Shown: in pieces, positions 57,658-64,000 of the stretch
Layout: the number at the start of each line of letters is the position of its first letter
How positions within the stretch are numbered: the first letter of the stretch is position 1
From: Physcia stellaris
Taxonomy: Eukaryota; Ascomycota; Lecanoromycetes; Caliciales; Physciaceae
Direction of reading: 5' to 3'
Assembly (NCBI GenBank): GCA_018902385.1
Contig: JABSSW010000004.1
Span: 248,001 to 312,000 of the forward strand
DNA: 64,000 bases
Made by a program: the position numbers and the translations under genes
The notes under the pieces: generated by a model
Databases searched by the model: none
Seen by the model: only the letters and a program-made list of their open reading frames with translations
Told to the model about the DNA's origin: nothing

Positions 57658-58034
57658 AATGGAGCTTTGGACTGGCGTACATAGGGACTGGATGGAAAAC
57701 ATTGCTTAGTCTTTTCATGATACCATTCTGTTGATGGCTGCTCATGCCTGTGGTATAAGTACTGTAAATAAGGGGGAAGTCGATTAATCAGAAAGATATT
57801 GATAAGTGTGTGCACGGTGTGACTCGCCAGCTTACGAGCTTATCAACCATCATGGATAATGCTTACCAATCCCCCGGCCTCATGTCTTCACAACAAAGGA
57901 TTTAGCTGTCTAACCCTAATTCGTGAAGATAAATTCGTCATCGCTCCGTTCACTTTTCGTTCATCTGTGGAGCCTTCAACATAGGTACCTTAATCATGTA
58001 ACAATTTCAAAGACAACTCTTCGCAACTGCGAAT
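57658..58034. promoter_or_regulatory. carRA-carB intergenic region
   Basis: 377 bp holding the carRA 3' end and the carB promoter. No distinct element recognised. Confidence 0.4.
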
Positions 58035-59823
58035 ATGGGGGAGAAGGCAGGTCAGAAGACGGCCATCGTCGTGGGTCAGTATTCTCTTCCCCACTTTCTG
58101 AACGTGCACTGACTGATCATTCGGTAGGTGCCGGCGCTGGAGGAGTCGCTACAGCAGCTCGGCTTGCAAGAGCTGGCTTTCAAGTGACCGTATTCGAGAA
58201 GAATGCCTTTACGGGTGGCCGCTGCTCCCTCATACATCATGAAGGCTACGTGTGTAGGCCACCTCTCCCAACAATTGCCTTGGCTGACCACGGAATCAGC
58301 GCTTTGATCAAGGTCCATCGCTACTTTTACTACCAGGACTTTTCCATGAGGCCTTTGCCGATCTCGGTACTACACTCCTGGCTGAAGGGGTGGAGCTGAT
58401 GAAGTGTGAACCCAACTACAACCTGTGGTTTGGAGATGGCGAATCCTTCGAACTATCTACCGATATCGCCCGGATGAAGACTGAGGTAGAGAAGTGGGAA
58501 GGTAAGGATGGCTTCGAACGATATTTGGGATTCCTGCAGGAAGCACATCGACATTATGAGATCAGTGTTTCTCATGTACTGACCAAAAACTTCACCTCTA
58601 TCCTGTCAATGGCCCGCCCTTCCTTTCTCCGCCATCTGTTCCCATTGCACCCTTTCGAAAGCATATACTCAAGAGCATCAAAGTACTTCTGGACCGAGCG
58701 TTTGCGCCGAGTCTTCACTTTCGGGAGCATGTATATGGGAATGTCTCCTTTTGATGCTCCAGGCACTTACTCGTTACTACAATACACCGAGCTAGCTGAA
58801 GGCATTTGGTACCCTAAAGGCGGGTTTCACAAGGTGATCGAGGCTCTTGTGCAAATTGGCGAACGCTTAGGTGTCACATATAAATTGTCTACACCAGTGG
58901 CCTCCATTCAACTTGACAGCAATCTCAAGCGAGCCATAGGAGTCGTCCTTACAAATGGCCAGACGCTGTCTGCGGATGTGGTCATAGTCAATGCAGATCT
59001 GGTATACGCATACAACAATCTTCTACCCACATCACTGCAGGCCAAATCTCTGAAGAAGAGAATTGCAAGCTGCAGTTCCATATCATTCTACTGGGCAATG
59101 AGTCGAAAGGTACCGGAATTGACGACGCATAACATCTTCCTCGCAGACGACTATCGCGAATCATTCGACAACATATTCAAGAAACAATCGATACCGCGAG
59201 AGCCATCTTTCTACGTCAATGTTCCGTCCAGAATCGATAGCACGGCCGCACCTGAGGGTACTGATGCAATCGTTGTCTTGGTACCCGTCGGCCATATGCT
59301 CGACGAGTCTGAGGGCCAAGGACTGGACATGCACAGCAAGCAGGACTGGGAAGGGATGGTGACTAAAGCACGCGAGACAGTCTTCTCCACGATCGAAAAA
59401 CGCACTGGTGCCAAAGACTTACAGCAAGCGCTTGTGAAGGAGATAAGCAACACGCCTCAAACTTGGAAGGATACCTTCAATCTTGACAAGGGTGCCATCC
59501 TGGGGCTCAGCCACAGCTTCTTCAATGTATTATCCTTCCGACCTTCGACTAAACATCCAACTATCGACAAACTACACTTTGTTGGAGCATCAACACATCC
59601 GGGGACCGGGGTCCCGGTATGTCTTGCGGGCAGCAAGATTACCAGTGAGCAAGTACTTGAGGATTTCGGAATGGCAAAACCCTGGAAAGACACATCGAGG
59701 AGTCAAACTCGGATTGTGAGCGACATCGACCAAGCGCAGGTGTTGCCTCTGCTCTCCAACTTTCATATCGCCATCGTGGTCTTCCTCCTGTTGTTGGCTG
59801 TAACCGTCTATCCGAGGCTTTGA
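58035..59823 (+). CDS. carB: Phytoene desaturase
   Basis: FAD-dependent desaturase that introduces the four to five double bonds turning phytoene into lycopene and further products. Three exons (58035-58074, 58128-58249, 58300-59823) give 561 residues. The Rossmann motif AIVVGAGAGGVATAARLARA is split by intron 1. After it come NAFTGGRCSLIHHEGYRFDQ (split by intron 2) and GPSLLLLPGLFHEAFADLGT. Further CrtI-type blocks are MGMSPFDAPGTYSLLQYTEL, GIWYPKGGFHKVIEALVQIG, and the C-terminal LHFVGASTHPGTGVPVCLAG. A hydrophobic C-terminal segment (IAIVVFLLLLAVTVYP) anchors it in the membrane, as in AL-1/CarB. Intact, no anomaly. It works with CarRA to supply beta-carotene for CarX. Confidence 0.95.
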
Positions 59824-61235
59824 AAGGAATAGGTGAAGGTGTATGGCTATGACAAACAAGGTCGACGTGTAATCCCCTCGCTCTCGAGCTGCAGATGGGA
59901 ATTTTGTAAATGGTCATGTAATTTGCAATACATAGAGCAGTTCCGTGTAGTTTAACTAGGGCTGGCATAGCAATGTGCTCCAATGCATCAATTGCTCTAC
60001 CGCCAACCCTTGGAGAATCCAGTTCATGTCCCTTTCCCCACCATCCCCAAGTTAGACATGACCCTTCAGAGCGATAATTCAAGTTGTTCTTTACTACTAA
60101 GGCAGGACAGCCAGAATCTCATGCAATGACAAAGCGTCCTATATTTCCAGCCTGTCTTTCGAAGGTCACAAGACAAGTTGTCGGCGCGTGATTTTAAGGA
60201 CGGAGCCAACAGCGCGCCGTTCCAGACCAGCCTTAACTATTCTGCCAAGATGCAATGCAATGCTTGATTTGACGACAGCGCAGGCGTCCAATGAAAGACT
60301 CGGCCAGGTTGATCATCCGGTCAAGTTCATGCAATTCGTGCATGATCAGAAAGCAGCGGAAGAGGGGTCTTACTCTTCTCGATCTAGTTGGGAGAGAAAT
60401 TTAAATGAGCTAAGCATCTTGAAATTGCTTCGATTGGCTGCAACGTTCATGTTGATAGAAAGATACCTTGCTGTCTTAGCAGCGAGTGTGTCGAGCTCAT
60501 TTTCTTCTTTCCAGCCTTTCTGCGATGATTTGGTGAGGTACGAGTGACAATGGGCGTCGGGGATAGGTCGGGTCGGTCGGATGGTCCTAGCTTTGTTACA
60601 TCAAGTATGGCATTTGCAAATTCCATGTTGGGAGAGCTCCAGCTCTATCTGGGGTGCAGCGATGATATGATATCATTGGTCGGAACTGTCACACCTTTAA
60701 CGTTTTCCGATCACGCTTGTGACCATCGCGCTAGCAAGCTAGAGCTTGGACTATTCTCCTTCCGCCTTCCAGCTTGCTTCTCTGCTGTCAACGGTAAAGA
60801 CGGGAGTCGCTCCCAAAGTTAATTTTTGAATGACAGGAGAGTGGAAAGTTCCCTTGGTGATGTCACGGACAGCGGTATATCAATATACCCTGCAGCAGAT
60901 AGGAACTTTTGGAGCTTATCATGTACCGGACTTCCACGGGCGATGACATCTGAACATTTTGCCCCAGTCGGAGGGGTCTGTTATCCCCACGCCGTCTTCT
61001 ACCTTATGCAGATTGATTACGAAGAGCAAAGCCTTAGGTGACTGGTAGCGCTAGGGCGACGGCCAGGGAAATGACTGGAATGAGGTGATGTAATCTACTG
61101 CACCACGTCACTCTGCCGACTCAAATACAAACAACCAGTCCGACCTCACCGTCTCCCTCCCATCTAATCCACCTGTGACTCTCCTCAACATCAGAACCGT
61201 CAATACTGAGCAACACATTGCTTCAACTGATCAAG
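59824..61235. other. carB-carO intergenic region
   Basis: 1.4 kb with only short open frames of no recognisable content. Presumed carB terminator and a comparatively long carO promoter. Confidence 0.45.
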
Positions 61236-62325
61236 ATGGGTTTGTTCTCACGAGCAAACGATGCGCTGCTCCATAATCCCTCTACCGTCAACGGAGCTAC
61301 TGCTGATATCACTATCACCACTCATGGCTCCGACTGGTATTGGGTATGTTGGACAGAAATCCTCCTGAGTCTTCAGAAGACTGACTCTTTACAGGCCGTC
61401 TGCGCCGTGATGACCGTTTCCACCTTCGTCTTCATCGGCCTTTCGTTCACCAAGCCTCGTACCCACCGCATCTTCCACTACATCACAGCCTTGATCACCA
61501 TGGTGGCCGCGATCGCCTATTTCACCATGGGCTCCAACCTCGGTTTCACTCCGATTGCAGTCGAGTTCCCTAGGAGCAACCCACGCGTCCACGGCACTTA
61601 CCGCTCGATCTTCTACGTACGCTACATTGACTGGTAGGCCTCTGCTATCCTACCTCGTATCTAGTAAAGCTAATCCAATAATCTAGGGTTATTACCACTC
61701 CCCTGCTACTGTTGGACTTGCTCCTGACTGCGGGTTTGCCATGGCCCACTATTCTCTACACTCTCCTCATTGATGAGATAATGATTATCACTGGATTAGT
61801 CGGCGCCCTTGTCGTGTCTAATTATAAGGTAAGTTCCACGAGACGAGCAACCCTCTTTGTTCTTCAGAATCCGACAACTGACGTATGTCTTTATAGTGGG
61901 GCTATTACGTCTTCGGCAACGCAGCACTCTTCGTCGTCGCATGGACCGTCACCTGGACAGCGCGCAAGCACGCCGCCGCACTTGGCTCCGACGTCTCAAG
62001 GGTCTACCTGATCTGCGGTGTCCTCACCATCTTCCTCTGGTTCCTCTACCCTATCGCGTGGGGTATCTGCGAAGGTGGCAACGTCATCGCGCCGGACTCC
62101 GAGGCTGTCTTCTACGGCATTCTCGACCTCTTCGCTAAGCCAGTCTTCGGCGCCCTTTTGCTTTGGGGTCATCGCAACATTGACCCGGGACGTCTCGGTC
62201 TTCACATCCGTGATTACGATGAGGACCCAGCCATCCATGGCGGTGTCCACTCGGGCGCGTACCGTGAGAAGAATAACCTGTCCGAGCCTGGATCCAATGG
62301 TACCGATGCTGCTCACACTGCCTGA
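61236..62325 (+). CDS. carO: Microbial-type opsin CarO (retinal-binding proton pump type)
   Basis: Seven-helix retinylidene membrane protein. Exons are 61236-61343, 61395-61633, 61687-61828 and 61898-62325, the introns falling cleanly within conserved helices. Helix C reads RYIDWVITTPLLLLDLLLTA. It keeps the Asp in YIDW (counterion, like bacteriorhodopsin D85) and the Asp in LLLDL (proton donor, like D96), the pattern of a light-driven pump rather than a NOP-1-like sensor. Helix G has the retinal Schiff-base lysine in DLFAKPVFGALLLWGHR. Other marks are RVHGTYRSIFYVRY and FLWFLYPIAWGICEGG. The retinal would come from CarX in the same cluster. Intact. Its last residues are hydrophilic (NLSEPGSNGTDAAHTA). 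Confidence 0.95.
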
Positions 62326-64000
62326 TTGGCGCTCGACATTGCTGTGTCACGGTGGCTGGAATAGTATTCTGCCGTGCCCGTGGATATGACACTTGACCGT
62401 GCTCACTCAAGTATGATTCAACTGCTTAGGTTTTGTATTTTAGCAAGCGTCCGGTCGACATAGTGGACAGATTGGTTGGAAGAGTGGAATACCCCAAGCT
62501 TGCATGTCTACGAAGTGTATCTAATGAATTGAATTCTACTCCTGCCTGTTTCGTGAACGTCGTGCTGTGCACGAAAAAGTCTCCACTTCTCCATCTTATA
62601 CGCTATAGATACTGACTGTTGCCTATCGACATACCTGTCCAGTTGAAGACCTTGTCGCTCTCTATGTAGAGATGTGGGGTTTTCTCATGCACTTGTTCAA
62701 GAGGTAGAGTAGTAAACCACCTCCCTCCCTCCCCTACTCTCATAATATTACCGGATTTCCAATCAATGTGGAACAGCCCTTACTAACCCCCACACTGTAT
62801 GTACGGAAGGTATTCCCTCGGGTATTTGGTGTTCTACCAACCTTCTCTCTTCCCTCCCCTTCCCATCCTCCCTCCAACAATTCCCCAATATACCTGCTCT
62901 AACCCCGCCCCCACCTCCCTACAAATCACCTCTAAGTAAATCAATCTCTTTCTAGAATCTTCCTTTTCTTATTTTTTTGCTCTCTTGGACTATATTGCAT
63001 TCAATTTTTATAAGCCTTTATTTTTCCATGAGATGCAAAGATGTTGTTTACAGCATAGGCTTTTAAATAGCAGTGGATATTCACTCAGCTTTTGGCGAGG
63101 AGAGTACGAACGCTGCTTGTGAGATTTCCATCTTGTCTGGTTGGGGGAGCGATGTGGAGAAGATGTGGACGGAAGAGAGAATTCCCCCTCCACCCCAGCT
63201 CCCAAGCCCACGATTCCTTTGGCAAGGTCCGCAGGGGGCGTAAATACCATCTCTCCATCTCATATCTCATATCTCAAATCTTCTATCGCGAGCGAGAGAG
63301 AGTCTGAGCTTGCCTCACGATCTCACCTCAACTATCATCCCCTTACATACAGACCTTGCGTTCCATTCGTTCCTTGCTTGTTGCGCTAGGTCGATCTTCC
63401 GACCCCGCCTCGGATCATGGATGAGTTTGATGGTATAGGAAGGTTTTCTAGCGGAGCTGGGTGATTGTTGGGAAGGGGGCGGGAGGGGCGGGGTGGTGGT
63501 TGGGCGGTTGGGAGTAGGGTCTGGGCTGTGAGGGAGTGGAGTGCTCAGCTGAGAGGGGGTTTTCGGAGGGAAGGGGGAGTGTCTGGGCTGTGAGGGGGAG
63601 GGAGGGTATGCTCCTGTTCCTGGGAGTGTGCTGAAGATGTCACCATTACCCATACACCATCATCAGAGCCCATTGGTTTAGACAGAATGAGGTCTAGTCG
63701 ATAGAGGTTCCGTAGAGAAGCTGGAGTAGGAATTTGAGAGTGGTACACGGTTGAACTATTTCTCGGTTCTGGTGCCTTGGAATACTTTCTACAACCCAGG
63801 AGAAAGGGGGTTTATCGAGGATCTTCTTGGAAAGCGGAGGGACACGGGACCGGGGCATTGCTACCTACTTGAATCTGTGCCTTTTTGGATCTCTTGGGGC
63901 GACGGTTGATTGTTGACATCAGAACTTGACTTGAAATGCGAACATGGAATCCCCGCGGTTGGCGATTGCTTCGATCCGTGCATTGTGTGCGTGCCTCGTG
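62326..64000. other. Right-edge region
   Basis: Includes the carO 3' flank and C/T-rich stretches at about 62,830-62,930. A 112-codon minus-strand frame at 63315-63653 is Pro/Ser-rich, then charged (LAQQARNEWNARSVCKGMIV). It could be an exon of a gene but has no family evidence. G-rich repeats of GTGAGGGGGAG type lie at 63,520-63,605. Confidence 0.4.

Noticed and set aside
62018-62389. Frames on both strands overlapping the opsin last exon
   Set aside because: Shadows of the carO coding sequence, whose helices F and G are clear in the spliced frame.

Overview
The window is nuclear DNA of a filamentous ascomycete (Pezizomycotina). The genes carry short GT-AG introns of mostly 40-75 bp with CTAAC/TACTAAC-like branch sites. 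The families are fungal: Zn2Cys6 and Rua1-type regulators, a Pth11/rhodopsin-domain membrane protein, ATG29, an MKK1/2-type MAPKK, and a carotenoid/opsin cluster. The class (Leotiomycetes, Dothideomycetes or other) cannot be settled by eye. All gene models were built by hand from conserved protein motifs plus splice signals.

Layout. 0.5-5 kb: a (6-4) photolyase-type gene (+) and a secreted alpha/beta hydrolase (-). 5-13 kb: a gene-poor stretch, a Pro-rich conserved protein, the mitochondrial ADP/ATP carrier and the ribosome-biogenesis factor KRI1 (all -). 13-20 kb: a large SIP3/LAM-type BAR-PH-GRAM-VASt sterol-transfer protein (+) and a Ser/Thr-rich GPI-type surface protein (-). 21-31 kb: a Rua1-domain regulator, a TPR+DnaJ co-chaperone and a Zn2Cys6 regulator (all +). 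32-37 kb: two membrane proteins (-). 37-44 kb: ATG29 (+), an MKK1/2-type MAPKK (-), a small unknown protein and a small secreted protein (+). 46-52 kb: a Pth11-like 7TM protein (+), Elongator subunit ELP6 (+) and a mitochondrial-type coiled-coil protein (-).

53-62.3 kb holds the most coherent system, a complete retinal/opsin module. carX (beta-carotene-cleaving oxygenase, -) is head-to-head with carRA (phytoene synthase/lycopene cyclase, +), followed by carB (phytoene desaturase, +) and carO (proton-pump-type opsin, +). CarRA and CarB make beta-carotene, CarX cleaves it to retinal, and retinal is the chromophore of CarO. This gene set is known from Fusarium and its relatives. A photolyase gene lies about 50 kb away on the same contig.

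Five otherwise well-conserved genes (photolyase, Zn2Cys6 regulator, DUF4097-like membrane protein, Pth11-like protein, carX) each carry one single-base reading-frame break. Four lie exactly at a mononucleotide run and the fifth is best placed at a short G run. In each case the summed exon length is off by one base from a multiple of three. Residual indels in the assembly explain this more simply than five pseudogenes. I found no transposon, LTR element, tRNA, rRNA or CRISPR array that I can support.
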